Below, in pieces: positions 52,192 through 60,441 of a DNA stretch of 64,000 nucleotides (the first letter of the stretch is position 1; each line of letters opens with the position of its first letter). Location of the stretch: the NCBI GenBank assembly GCA_964432875.1, contig CAYSPJ010000004.1, positions 35,006 through 99,005 on the forward strand, read 5' to 3'. Position numbers and translations under genes: made by a program. Below the pieces are notes generated by a model. That model was not told the DNA's origin, ran no database searches, and saw only the letters and a list, made by a program, of their open reading frames with translations. The stretch comes from JACJYE01 sp964432875. Lineage in GTDB: Bacteria; Bacteroidota; Bacteroidia; Chitinophagales; Saprospiraceae.

Positions 52192-52632
52192 TCAGGGTTT
52201 TTCTGCGCAATTAATCATCCAATTGATGCCAAATTTATCGATGCAGCTGCCAAAATAATCGCCCCAGAACATATCCTGCAGCGGCATCGTCACGGTGCCT
52301 CCTGCTGAGAGCGCCTCAAATAAACGGCGGGTTTCGGCCCGGGTATCCGTCTCGAGGTTGATGTTTACGCTGTTGCCGAAAATGACCTTGAACCCCATCG
52401 ATTCTGGTGCATCCGACCCCATGAGGACATGAGCGCCACCGAGGATGGGTAGAGCCATATGCAACACAAGCTGCTGGTCGGCTTCAGGCATGGGGGGCAT
52501 CCCCTCCTGCGGCGGCATATCGCCGAAGCGGTTAATGTCGCCCTCAAACTCGCCCCCGAAAACTGATTTGTAAAAATGGAAAGCTTCTTCTGTCTGGCGA
52601 GGGAAGTTAAGGTAGGTGCTGACTTTTGCCAT
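52192..52632 (-). CDS. PhnB-type VOC family protein
   Basis: A 146-residue single-domain glyoxalase-fold protein. Features: STYLNFPRQTEEAFHFYKSVFGGEF, LVLHMALPILGGAHVLMGSD, LFEALSAGGTVTMPLQDMFWGDYFGSCIDKFGINWMIN. It resembles YcdX/PhnB-type proteins often annotated as 3-demethylubiquinone methyltransferase-like but with no methyltransferase fold. It is the first gene of a pair with the fusion protein and divergent from a GlxA-type regulator, which may control it. Confidence 0.9.
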   Translation of the reverse strand: MAKVSTYLNFPRQTEEAFHFYKSVFGGEFEGDINRFGDMPPQEGMPPMPEADQQLVLHMALPILGGAHVLMGSDAPESMGFKVIFGNSVNINLETDTRAETRRLFEALSAGGTVTMPLQDMFWGDYFGSCIDKFGINWMINCAEKP

Positions 52633-52679
52633 GATTTGATTTTTTTGACGATGAAAAATGTTTTAAATGTTGGTCGATG

Positions 52680-52687
52680 CAAATATA
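52680..52687 (-). promoter_or_regulatory. Bacteroidota -7 element for the VOC gene pair
   Basis: Minus strand reads TATATTTG, an exact TAnnTTTG match, 48 bp upstream of the start at 52632. TTTG on the minus strand (52703-52706) is a possible -33 element but only 15 bp away. Confidence 0.45.
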
Positions 52688-52756
52688 CAGTGTTTTTTAA
52701 AACAAAAAGTATTGTATTTGCGACAGAATCGTGGGGTAAATGCGACAAATTTGTTT

Positions 52757-52764
52757 TATTTTTG
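52757..52764 (+). promoter_or_regulatory. Bacteroidota -7 element abutting a start codon (leaderless candidate)
   Basis: TATTTTTG, an exact TAnnTTTG match, ends only 5 bp before the ATG at 52770, so the transcript would begin at or next to the start codon. No obvious -33 element. Tentative. Confidence 0.35.
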
Positions 52765-52769
52765 CCTAC

Positions 52770-53738
52770 ATGAAGCAAATCGCCATACTCGTGCCTGAAA
52801 CGGCGGTAGTAGAAGCCGTTGCCGATCCTCGATACATGTTCTCGGCGGTCAATGGATTTTTGATTAATGAGGGCAAGCCGCCGCTGTTCCATCTGCAGTT
52901 GGTGGGTATGACCCCCGAAGTCCGCTTGGGCGGGGGGGCGTTTAGTATCCATGCCGATGCCACCTTGGAGAACGCCCAGCAGCCTGATTTGGTCATCATC
53001 CCGGCGGTGAGCGGTGACCTGGACGCTGCCATCGCCACCAATCGGCCTTTGTATCCCTGGATATTGGCGCAGTACAATCGGGGCGCGGAAGTGGCGAGCC
53101 TATGCTTGGGGGCTTTCTTGTTGGCTGCTACGGGCTTGCTTGATGGGAAATCTTGCTCCACGCACTGGTTATTTGCCGGGGAGTTCCGCCGTCGTTTCCC
53201 CAAGGTGGAATTGGCAGAGCAGAAGATCATTTGCGAGCACAAAGGCATTTATTCGAGCGGCGGGGCCAATTCATATTGGAATCTCCTGTTGCATCTCGTC
53301 GAGAAATATACCAGCCGTGAGATGGCCATACTGGCCTCTAAGTTTTTTGTACTTGATATTGCTCGGCATAGCCAATCCCCCTTCACCATCTTTAGGGGGC
53401 AAAGGCACCATGGTGACCCCGAGATTTTGCAGGCGCAGGATTTTCTGGAGGAGCACTTCCCGGAAAAAATCACGGTGGATGAGCTGGCAGGACACTTCAA
53501 CCTCGGGAGACGCACCTTTGAGCGGCGTTTCAAAAAAGCCACGCGCAACTCTCCAGCAGAATACTTACAAAGAGTGCGTATCGAAGCGGCTAAAAAACAT
53601 TTAGAGATTAGCCGTACAACGGTGAATGAAGTGATGTTTGAGGTGGGGTACTCCGACGCGAAAGCCTTCCGGGATGCTTTCAAAAAGACAACAGGGGTTT
53701 CTCCGGCCGATTACCGCGGGCGGTATGGGCAACTCTGA
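52770..53738 (+). CDS. GlxA family AraC-type regulator with DJ-1/PfpI domain
   Basis: A 322-residue regulator. The N-terminal DJ-1/PfpI domain shows PDLVIIPAVSGDL and the nucleophile elbow VASLCLGAFLLAATGLLDG. The C-terminal AraC DNA-binding domain shows QDFLEEHFPEKITVDELAGHFNLGRRTFERRFKKATRNSPAEYLQRVRIEAAKKHLEISRTTVNEVMFEVGYSDAKAFRDAFKKTTGVSPADYR with two HTH motifs. It is divergent from the VOC gene pair with about 137 bp between starts, so it may be their regulator. I use ATG 52770 rather than an upstream TTG/ATG because of the -7 element. Confidence 0.92.
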   Translation: MKQIAILVPETAVVEAVADPRYMFSAVNGFLINEGKPPLFHLQLVGMTPEVRLGGGAFSIHADATLENAQQPDLVIIPAVSGDLDAAIATNRPLYPWILAQYNRGAEVASLCLGAFLLAATGLLDGKSCSTHWLFAGEFRRRFPKVELAEQKIICEHKGIYSSGGANSYWNLLLHLVEKYTSREMAILASKFFVLDIARHSQSPFTIFRGQRHHGDPEILQAQDFLEEHFPEKITVDELAGHFNLGRRTFERRFKKATRNSPAEYLQRVRIEAAKKHLEISRTTVNEVMFEVGYSDAKAFRDAFKKTTGVSPADYRGRYGQL

Positions 53739-53797
53739 GGCGAAAACTGCTTTCCCTATGATGGCGAGCTACTAACCACCGCGACAAGCTGATTGGC

Positions 53798-54172
53798 ATG
53801 ATTCCCTACATTCTCATCTTCCTCGGCGGCGGCATCGGCAGCATCTGCCGTTATGGCATCGCCCAGCTGTTGGATGGGCAGCGGCCGCTTTTCCCCCTGG
53901 CAACCCTATTGGCCAATTTGGCGAGCTGCATCATCCTCGGGTTTTTGGTGGGCCTCAGTTTGCGCGGGCTAATGTCGGATAACTACAAGCTTTTCCTTAT
54001 GGCTGGCTTTTGCGGTGGGTTCAGCACCTTCTCTACTTTCAGTAACGAAACCTTTAGCCTGTTGGAATCCGGGCATACGGGCCTGGCCCTGCTCAATGTC
54101 GGCGGCAGCCTGCTCTTGTGCCTGGTTGGTATATTTTTAGGAATTAAGCTGGGCTTGTGGTGGGGTAAATAA
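53798..54172 (+). CDS. crcB: Fluoride ion channel CrcB (Fluc)
   Basis: A 124-residue four-helix membrane protein exporting fluoride. Motifs: FLGGGIGSICRYGIA with the conserved R, ATLLANLASCIILGFLVGL, and LMAGFCGGFSTFSTFSNE, the phenylalanine-box/sodium-site segment. Full length for a dual-topology homodimer. It follows the GlxA-type gene after 59 bp. I looked for a fluoride riboswitch in the short leader and do not see the consensus. Confidence 0.95.
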   Translation: MIPYILIFLGGGIGSICRYGIAQLLDGQRPLFPLATLLANLASCIILGFLVGLSLRGLMSDNYKLFLMAGFCGGFSTFSTFSNETFSLLESGHTGLALLNVGGSLLLCLVGIFLGIKLGLWWGK

Positions 54173-54222
54173 CACAAAAAAGCTATTTTCGGGCTTTGTA
54201 CCTTACCCTAACCAACTTATTT

Positions 54223-55176
54223 ATGCAACTGACACACGAAATACTCGACCGCCTCAACCAACTCGAGCAGAAATACGCCGTGATGGGCCAAGATATGCTC
54301 TCCTACCTGGACGGCCTGCTCTATGCTGATTACCTCACCTATTGGGAGTACATCAATCTAGATACCCTGCTCAGCCTGCAAAAGCCTGAGACGCCTTTCC
54401 CCGATGAGAATATTTTTATCCTGTATCACCAAATCACGGAGTTGTACTTCAAGCTCGCCATCCTGGCCATGGAGCAGCTGATCAAGGAGGAAACCCCTAA
54501 GCTGGATTTCTTCAAGCGGCAAGTCACTCGGCTCAACAGCTATTTTGAGCATCTCATCCATTCCTTCGATATCATGGAGCATGGCATGGACCGGGACGAG
54601 TTCCTCAAGTTTCGCATGAGCCTGTTGCCCGCCAGCGGCTTCCAGTCGGCCCAGTACCGCCGCATCGAAATCATGAGCGCTGATCTTTACCGCCTGGTAC
54701 ACCATAGCAAGCGGGATAAGTTGCAAGCTGACCTGCCGGTGAAGGAGCTATACGAGCACCTCTATTGGAAGTCGGGTGCCACAGAACTGGCCACGGGTAA
54801 AAAGACGTTGACGCTGCGGCAATTCGAGCAAAAGTACGCCCGTGAGTTCTTGCAGCTGAGCGAGGAGATGCGGGAAAAGAACCTCTGGCAGTTGTACTTG
54901 AAGCTCAGCCCCGCCGATCAGGAAGACGAGGGGCTGCGGCAACTGATGCGGGAATACGACTTTAATGCCAACGTGCGATGGCCTTTATCGCACATGCGCT
55001 CGGCCATCCGCTACCTCGATGCCAAGCCTGAGGTGATCAAAGCCACTGGTGGTACCAATTGGCAGGAGTATTTGCCGCCCCGGCATCAGCGCGTCATCTT
55101 CTTCCCGGCCTTGTGGGCGGCAGAGGATATGGAGAAATGGGGCCGGAGGGTCAAGTTTGGGGAAGCAGCAAAGTGA
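54223..55176 (+). CDS. Tryptophan 2,3-dioxygenase
   Basis: A 317-residue heme dioxygenase opening the indole ring to N-formylkynurenine. Family landmarks: LTYWEYINLDTLLSLQKP, FILYHQITELYFKLAILAMEQL (with the distal His), FRMSLLPASGFQSAQYRRIE (diagnostic, matching FR..L.P.SGFQS.Q.R..E), WPLSHMRSAIRYL (proximal heme His) and KATGGTNWQEYLP (ATGGT loop). Start at ATG 54223 gives MQLTHEILDRL. No kynureninase or formamidase is near, so the downstream kynurenine steps are not shown. Confidence 0.9.
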   Translation: MQLTHEILDRLNQLEQKYAVMGQDMLSYLDGLLYADYLTYWEYINLDTLLSLQKPETPFPDENIFILYHQITELYFKLAILAMEQLIKEETPKLDFFKRQVTRLNSYFEHLIHSFDIMEHGMDRDEFLKFRMSLLPASGFQSAQYRRIEIMSADLYRLVHHSKRDKLQADLPVKELYEHLYWKSGATELATGKKTLTLRQFEQKYAREFLQLSEEMREKNLWQLYLKLSPADQEDEGLRQLMREYDFNANVRWPLSHMRSAIRYLDAKPEVIKATGGTNWQEYLPPRHQRVIFFPALWAAEDMEKWGRRVKFGEAAK

Positions 55177-55197
55177 TGGCTGTACCCGTGGTGTGGA

Positions 55198-56124
55198 TTA
55201 GGCGAGGGGTTGGAAAATAATATTGTCCGAATCGAGCCGACTGAGCTCCAGATAAGCTTCGATATCCGGGCAGGCGCACAGGCTGCCCGTAGCCGTAATA
55301 GAAAAGGCTTGCCAGCCAAAACTTGCCAGTATAGTTGTTGCTTTACGGTAAGTATCCGTTTCGCGCCCGGCCAGGTATTCCATGGCGACTGCTGCCGGCG
55401 GGCGGCGCTCCAGCCATTCGCTCAGGCCTTCAATCACCAAGTCTTCGGCACCTTCCACATCGATTTTGATGAAAGCAGGGGACAAGCGATAGGTTTCTAA
55501 CACCTGATCCATGCGATAGGCTAGAGTTGGGATGGCCTTGGGCTTCATCCCCCTCAAATAGGGCTCATCTTCTAGTGGGCTGCTCTGTAAAGTGTTGAAC
55601 TCGGAATAAAGCAGGGGGAATTCCATAAAAATCAACTCGCCTTCCGTTTTGCTGGCAGCCGCGCGCAAGCCTTGGATATTGTCAGCGGTTTTGAGGTTTT
55701 TTTCCAAAACCGCAAAAGTGGCGGGAGAGGCTTCTACTGCCAGTACCCGGCCTTGGGGGCCAACTAGCTGGGCGCAGAGCAAGCTATAAAAACCAAAGTG
55801 CGCGCCGATGTCCAGCACCTCGCTGCCAGTTGCCAGGTTCTTGACCAGGTAACGAGCCAGGCGTATTTCCGAATCGTGGGTCTTGGCCCCCAGCAGGAAG
55901 ATGTCGAGCCCGGCTGGTAGGGCTACCTGCATAGGCCGCCCAAAAAAGGTAGGTGCTTGCCGATGACAGGGCTGCCCGCTAAGGGGGTAGAGTACTTTAG
56001 CACAAACCATGCCTACCAAATAGCGCCAAGGGGCATAAGCCAGGCGCTGTAAGTGGTTGCCACGGGCGGCGGCTTCAACGGCAGCCAGGCGCTTCAGGTA
56101 ATCGTGCCGGACGGAGTACTCCAA
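55198..56124 (-). CDS. FkbM family methyltransferase
   Basis: A 308-residue SAM-dependent methyltransferase. Motif I is SEVLDIGAHFGFYSLLCAQLVGPQGRVLAVEASP; the FkbM signature includes FIKIDVEGAEDLVIEGLSEWL near residues 210-235. FkbM-type enzymes O-methylate sugars in exopolysaccharides or other glycans. It lies 6 bp downstream of the O-antigen ligase gene and is probably in the same transcript, so it likely modifies the surface polysaccharide made here. N-terminal 60 residues have no known domain. Confidence 0.88.
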   Translation of the reverse strand: MEYSVRHDYLKRLAAVEAAARGNHLQRLAYAPWRYLVGMVCAKVLYPLSGQPCHRQAPTFFGRPMQVALPAGLDIFLLGAKTHDSEIRLARYLVKNLATGSEVLDIGAHFGFYSLLCAQLVGPQGRVLAVEASPATFAVLEKNLKTADNIQGLRAAASKTEGELIFMEFPLLYSEFNTLQSSPLEDEPYLRGMKPKAIPTLAYRMDQVLETYRLSPAFIKIDVEGAEDLVIEGLSEWLERRPPAAVAMEYLAGRETDTYRKATTILASFGWQAFSITATGSLCACPDIEAYLELSRLDSDNIIFQPLA

Positions 56125-56129
56125 GGCGG

Positions 56130-57587
56130 TCAGGTTTTAATTTGTTCAGACCTTTTTAGATCCAGATTGACCAGTAAGGCCAGGCTGATGAAGAAAAAGG
56201 AACCGACTTTATCTGTTTCAATCAAGTCGTTAATAATGCATAGCGATAGGATGACAATCAATGCCAGCATCGCCATCATGGCGATGTGCTTGTCTTTTTC
56301 ACCCAGGGCGCGGTGGTATATAGCTTCGCCGCGCAGCAAGGCATAGCCGCACAAAATCAGGAAGAAAATCAGGCCGGGCAGACCCTGTTCCACCAGGGTC
56401 ATGAGGTAATAGCTGTGTATCCCGGACTGATCGGGGTTGTTGCTCACGTATGTTTTGAAGCTGGTGATGGTATAGGGGCGGTAAAAATTGTAAAAATTGC
56501 CCGGGCCGAAGCCGAAAACCGGGCGGGCTTCAGCCATTTGGAAGCCCGCCATCCAGCGGTAGAGGCGCTCCATCGTGGAAATATCTTCCATTTTGGAAGT
56601 GGCGGCGATGAGGTTGTTGAAATCCTGGTGGGTGATGGTCGTTTCGTAATTGGGGGCATAGTCCAAAAAACGGTTGTCTTGCGCCAGATAGGCTATCAAA
56701 CTTCCTGCCCCGATGGCAGCTATCACCAGGGCATAGCGCACTACCCGCCATTTGATGATGAAATACGCCCCGATAGCAATAAATACCGCCAGGTATGCCG
56801 CCCGGGTATAAGAGAGCTGGATGGCGACTAGCAGCACGGGCAGGCTGGCAGTAAGGGCTAGCCGAGGCCAGCTGTTGGGGCGATACCACTTGCGCAAGTA
56901 CCAGGCAAAAGGCAAAAACAAGGCGATAATCGAAGCGTAGGCTACGTGGTTGCGATAAAAGGGGTGCATCACCCGGAAAACATCGGCAAAGGAAAAACCG
57001 TAAGCGGCATGCCGCACAATGGTTACGACAACGGTAAACATCAGGGGGATAAAAGCGGCCCAGAATAAAGTGCGCAGGCCCTTTTCCCCTTCGACCATGC
57101 GGCTGGCCAGGAAATAAAAAACGGCCACATACCAGATCTTCGCCAGCAAAAACTTTACGGACACGACGACTTCCTGAGAGGTAATTGCTACAACGGCAAT
57201 CCAGGCCAGATGGAAGAGCAAGATCAAGCTGATCGGGTGGCGGAGGAACCGGCCATCCAGCTCTTTGAAATGCCGGATAGTATAAATAGCGCCAACTATC
57301 ATCAGCCCAACCATGAGCGGCTCGTCGGGCAGGTCAATGGCGAAGCCGTTGGGCAGAAAGATTTCAGTGGACAGCGGGATGGACGCGATCAATAAGAAAA
57401 AGACCAGGCGGAAATCCACGATCGTCACATAAGCCAGCAACAAAAAGGCCGGGATGCCTGCCAGAAAGTACCATTCAGTAGCAACTGCGGCGAATAGGCA
57501 CAACAACAGGACACCCGCAAAGACGCGGAAGAAGGCATGCGGCATGCTTGCTCCGTCCCCCCAAAGCTGTTGCAGCTTACTTTGCAT
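56130..57587 (-). CDS. O-antigen ligase/polymerase family membrane protein
   Basis: A 485-residue inner-membrane protein with about 11-12 hydrophobic segments. A large periplasmic loop sits between ISTMERLYRWMAGFQMAEARPVFGFGPGNFYNFYRPYTITSF and the motif HSYYLMTLVEQGLPGLIFFLILCGYALL, the Wzy_C (WaaL/Wzy) signature, including conserved R and H. It ligates or polymerises surface glycans. The gene starts at ATG 57587, overlapping the end of the Wzz gene by 11 bp, and is followed by FkbM. Whether it is ligase or polymerase cannot be told from sequence alone. Confidence 0.88.
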   Translation of the reverse strand: MQSKLQQLWGDGASMPHAFFRVFAGVLLLCLFAAVATEWYFLAGIPAFLLLAYVTIVDFRLVFFLLIASIPLSTEIFLPNGFAIDLPDEPLMVGLMIVGAIYTIRHFKELDGRFLRHPISLILLFHLAWIAVVAITSQEVVVSVKFLLAKIWYVAVFYFLASRMVEGEKGLRTLFWAAFIPLMFTVVVTIVRHAAYGFSFADVFRVMHPFYRNHVAYASIIALFLPFAWYLRKWYRPNSWPRLALTASLPVLLVAIQLSYTRAAYLAVFIAIGAYFIIKWRVVRYALVIAAIGAGSLIAYLAQDNRFLDYAPNYETTITHQDFNNLIAATSKMEDISTMERLYRWMAGFQMAEARPVFGFGPGNFYNFYRPYTITSFKTYVSNNPDQSGIHSYYLMTLVEQGLPGLIFFLILCGYALLRGEAIYHRALGEKDKHIAMMAMLALIVILSLCIINDLIETDKVGSFFFISLALLVNLDLKRSEQIKT

Positions 57588-58680
57588 GGTAAACCTCCCG
57601 CCAGTCCACATCCTGATAGGTATCAAAGAGTAAAACGGCCAGCACGCTGAAGAAGAAAGCGAGGGCGCCTGCCGCCAGTACGATGATGCTGCGCTTGGGG
57701 CGCGATTTGATTACGGGTACCTGGGCTTCTTCCACGATTACAATCGCCGGTATGTCGGAGGTGTATATAGCCAGGGTTTGTTTGAGCCTTTCCTTATCCT
57801 CGCTCAATGCTTGATTGGCTTCGATAAATTGGCGCTCAAAGATGCCAAACTTGCCCAGCCCTTCGTTTAGGTTCTCCATTTTGGAGGATAGCACTTTAAA
57901 TTCTTCTTGCAAACCGGCTACATTAGCCTGCAGCATTTTGATGGTGTCCTTAGCGATTCCCGGCGTATTTTTCAAGGCTTCCAGCCTGGCTTGATTGCGG
58001 ATCAAGTTACCCTCCGTTTCAGAAACCTGGCTGGGCAAAGACTCCGTTTGCCCTAAGATATTGAAGATGCCATACTCGCGCCGCAGATGAGACAAGCTAT
58101 CGCTAAGGATTGTCAGGCTGGCTTCTTTGGCATTGATATTTTCCTGATAAGAACGGATGGTCTTTTCCAAACCCTCCCGGATTAATTGCTGGGCGACGGC
58201 TTCGATTTTTTCGCGGGCGCCTGTTGCCATCCGGGCGGCAAGCTCCTTGTCCTTGTCTTCGACCGATAACTCGATAGCATCGCGCTTGGTTTTGGTCACT
58301 TCGTACAGGCTAGAGAATTTTTGGCGCACCTTAAAGGCCGCCTTCGGCGAACCGGGCTTAATTTTATAATGCTCGTAAAGCCCAAAAGAATCTACCATGA
58401 AATTGGCAAGGTCGGTTGAGCTGGCGATGGTGAGGATGCGGTCAATGTCGTTTTCGTTGCCGTAGTATTCGGTGCGCAGTTGGCCTTTGCCATAGAGTGC
58501 TTCCGGCTTGGCCTGGTCGGGGCTCACGGCCAGAAAAGTCGTTGCCGACTGGTAATAATTAGGCAGGAAAAGGCTGGCTATTGCTGTACCGACAACTGCA
58601 GCGGCGCATACAAAAAAGATTTGCTTTTTCCATTTGAAAAGCGTCTTGAGTACTTCGAGGAGGTTATGCTTGGGCTTCAT
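57577..58680 (-). CDS. Wzz/GNVR-type polysaccharide chain-length determinant
   Basis: A 367-residue inner-membrane protein. Transmembrane helix 1 is KKQIFFVCAAAVVGTAIASLFLP (about 19-40), following a cytosolic start; the middle is a long coiled coil (about 150-310, for example LEKTIRSYQENINAKEASLTILSDSL and VAGLQEEFKVLSSKMENLNEGL); helix 2 is SIIVLAAGALAFFFSVLAVLLF near 335-355 preceded by VIKSRPKRS, the Pro-rich pre-TM2 motif. Only a short cytosolic tail follows, so there is no tyrosine kinase domain. It heads the O-antigen ligase/FkbM run. Confidence 0.9.
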   Translation of the reverse strand: MKPKHNLLEVLKTLFKWKKQIFFVCAAAVVGTAIASLFLPNYYQSATTFLAVSPDQAKPEALYGKGQLRTEYYGNENDIDRILTIASSTDLANFMVDSFGLYEHYKIKPGSPKAAFKVRQKFSSLYEVTKTKRDAIELSVEDKDKELAARMATGAREKIEAVAQQLIREGLEKTIRSYQENINAKEASLTILSDSLSHLRREYGIFNILGQTESLPSQVSETEGNLIRNQARLEALKNTPGIAKDTIKMLQANVAGLQEEFKVLSSKMENLNEGLGKFGIFERQFIEANQALSEDKERLKQTLAIYTSDIPAIVIVEEAQVPVIKSRPKRSIIVLAAGALAFFFSVLAVLLFDTYQDVDWREVYHAK

Positions 58681-58910
58681 TGATCCTGGTCATAAACGTT
58701 ATAAGTTGCGAAAAGCCTGGCGGAGGCCCGCTCAGTTTTTTATAAGCAAGCGCAAAAATAAGAAAAACGGCGGCTATCACAGGAAATTTCGTCGAAGATA
58801 GCAGGCATCGCCCTTCAACGCAGCAGCGCGCAAAGAATATTGGCTGTTCACCAATTGATGGCCAACTTAATGATATTTACAGCTGCCCCCTCGATTTTAA
58901 AGGTGAGATA
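58681..58910. other. Intergenic gap before the Wzz gene, nothing coding seen
   Basis: A 230-bp gap between the flippase stop and the Wzz start. No frame here resembles a protein, and no hairpin with a T-run is obvious. It presumably carries the promoter of the Wzz/ligase/FkbM run, but no exact TAnnTTTG was found. Confidence 0.4.
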
Positions 58911-60365
58911 TCATCCTTTTCCCTTTGCTGCCAACCCCTGCTCCCGCAGCCCGCGCAGGCTGATTAAGCCAAAGGGGAAAGCCAGCAGGCCGCCAGCCGC
59001 CAAAGTCAACAGGAAACGCCACAGCCACGGGAAGGAGGCATGGCTATAGAGGAGCCAGGCTGTGCCTCCTAAGAAGGCCGCAAAGCCCAGCAGCCGGCCG
59101 ATCATCCCATACGCCGCAGGAAGCCGGAGCTTATACCTGGCCAGGCTGGCCTCCCCCAGGAAAACAGCAAATTGTGTGATGCAGGTCGCTATTGCCGCGC
59201 CTTCCGCCTTCATGCCAGGTATGAGCAGCAGGTTTAACCCTACATTCAGCAGCAGGCTGAGGGCAAAGAGGTAGTTTAGTTCTCGTAGATTGCCATTGGC
59301 TACCAGTAGCGTACCATAAATATAAGTGCCGCAAACGGCAAAAAAGCTGGCCATCAAATAAAGCAGCACTTGCCCGGAATAAACCGAGCCGCTAGAGTAC
59401 AAGGCTTGCATCACTTCCACCCGGTAGAAGCCCAGGGCGCAACAGACCGTCAGCGCACCAGCAGCGATCATCTGGAAGCTGAGGCGCACCAGCCCTCCTA
59501 CGTCTTCTTTTTGATACAACATGCGGGAAAAAATGGGCAGTAACAGGCCTGCAAAGAGGAAGCCTACGATATTGCCGGCTTCGAAGAGGCGGAAGGCGGA
59601 AGCGTAGATATCCGCTTCGAGCCGGCCATCGGGCAGCATCCGTTCGATCATCACCCCGTCGATACGGTTGTAAACCGACATCAGGAAGACTGCCAGTGCG
59701 TAAGGCGCGCTGCGGCGCAGCAGCAGCAGCAGGAAAGGCGGATGGAAACGAAAGCGCAGTGCTTTTAAGCGTGACCTCACGATGAAAAAAGCAAACAAGG
59801 CGGTGAAGCCCAGCGCTGCCGTCTGTGCCCAGGCAAACCATACGATTTGAAACCTGCCCTGAAAAGCCGGAGCCCACAACAATATCCCACAGATCAGGAT
59901 GAGCAGCAGCCGGTCTGCCACGGAGATCAGGCTGTCAACCCTATACAAGCCCAGTCCGGAGATGTTGGAGCGCAAGAAGAGCACCAAAGAATTGAGTACT
60001 TGGTTGACGGCCAGGATGGACAGCAGGCTCAGCAACGGGCCGCCATAACCAGCCAGGCGCGCTGTAGAAAATACCAGGGCAAAGTAACCCAGCGCGAGCA
60101 GGCTTTTCAAAATCAGCAGATTTGGAAGGTACTTGCCGATTAGGTGCCGGTGTTGGGAAATATTGCGGTTGTTATAGTGTTGTATCCCAAAGTCGGTGAC
60201 GATTTGAAAGAGAAAAGTAAAGTTGAAAAGCGCAAAGTAGATGCCGTACTCCCCGGTCGGCACGGTATTCTGTATCGTGCGGTCAATACCAAATAGGTAA
60301 AAGGGCTTGATCAGGAGGTTGATGGCAAGCAGGAAGATGATATTGATGAGGAATTCGCGCTTCAT
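58911..60365 (-). CDS. Polysaccharide biosynthesis flippase (Wzx-like, MATE/MVF superfamily)
   Basis: A 484-residue membrane protein with about 12-14 helices. The N-terminus is REFLINIIFLLAINLLIKPFYLFGIDRTIQNTVPTGEYGIYFALFNFTFLFQIVTDFG, the usual oligosaccharide flippase start; later YALAVFLMSVYNRIDGVMIERM is the second-half Wzx motif. It should flip lipid-linked glycan units across the inner membrane for the ligase at 56-57.6 kb. ATG 60365 preferred to a TTG 33 bp upstream. Same strand as the Wzz/ligase/FkbM group. Confidence 0.9.
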   Translation of the reverse strand: MKREFLINIIFLLAINLLIKPFYLFGIDRTIQNTVPTGEYGIYFALFNFTFLFQIVTDFGIQHYNNRNISQHRHLIGKYLPNLLILKSLLALGYFALVFSTARLAGYGGPLLSLLSILAVNQVLNSLVLFLRSNISGLGLYRVDSLISVADRLLLILICGILLWAPAFQGRFQIVWFAWAQTAALGFTALFAFFIVRSRLKALRFRFHPPFLLLLLRRSAPYALAVFLMSVYNRIDGVMIERMLPDGRLEADIYASAFRLFEAGNIVGFLFAGLLLPIFSRMLYQKEDVGGLVRLSFQMIAAGALTVCCALGFYRVEVMQALYSSGSVYSGQVLLYLMASFFAVCGTYIYGTLLVANGNLRELNYLFALSLLLNVGLNLLLIPGMKAEGAAIATCITQFAVFLGEASLARYKLRLPAAYGMIGRLLGFAAFLGGTAWLLYSHASFPWLWRFLLTLAAGGLLAFPFGLISLRGLREQGLAAKGKG

Positions 60366-60441
60366 GCCCGTGCTTTGTGATTTTAATTGGGCGCCCAAAA
60401 GAAGGGGTGCCGCTAACTTCCCACTTGCTGTTTCTCTTGCT

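Noticed and set aside
53739..53797. Possible fluoride riboswitch upstream of crcB
   Set aside because: The 59-bp leader contains GATGGCGAG and a GCTGAT but not the paired GG-GATGG/CTCC pseudoknot elements of the crcB motif.
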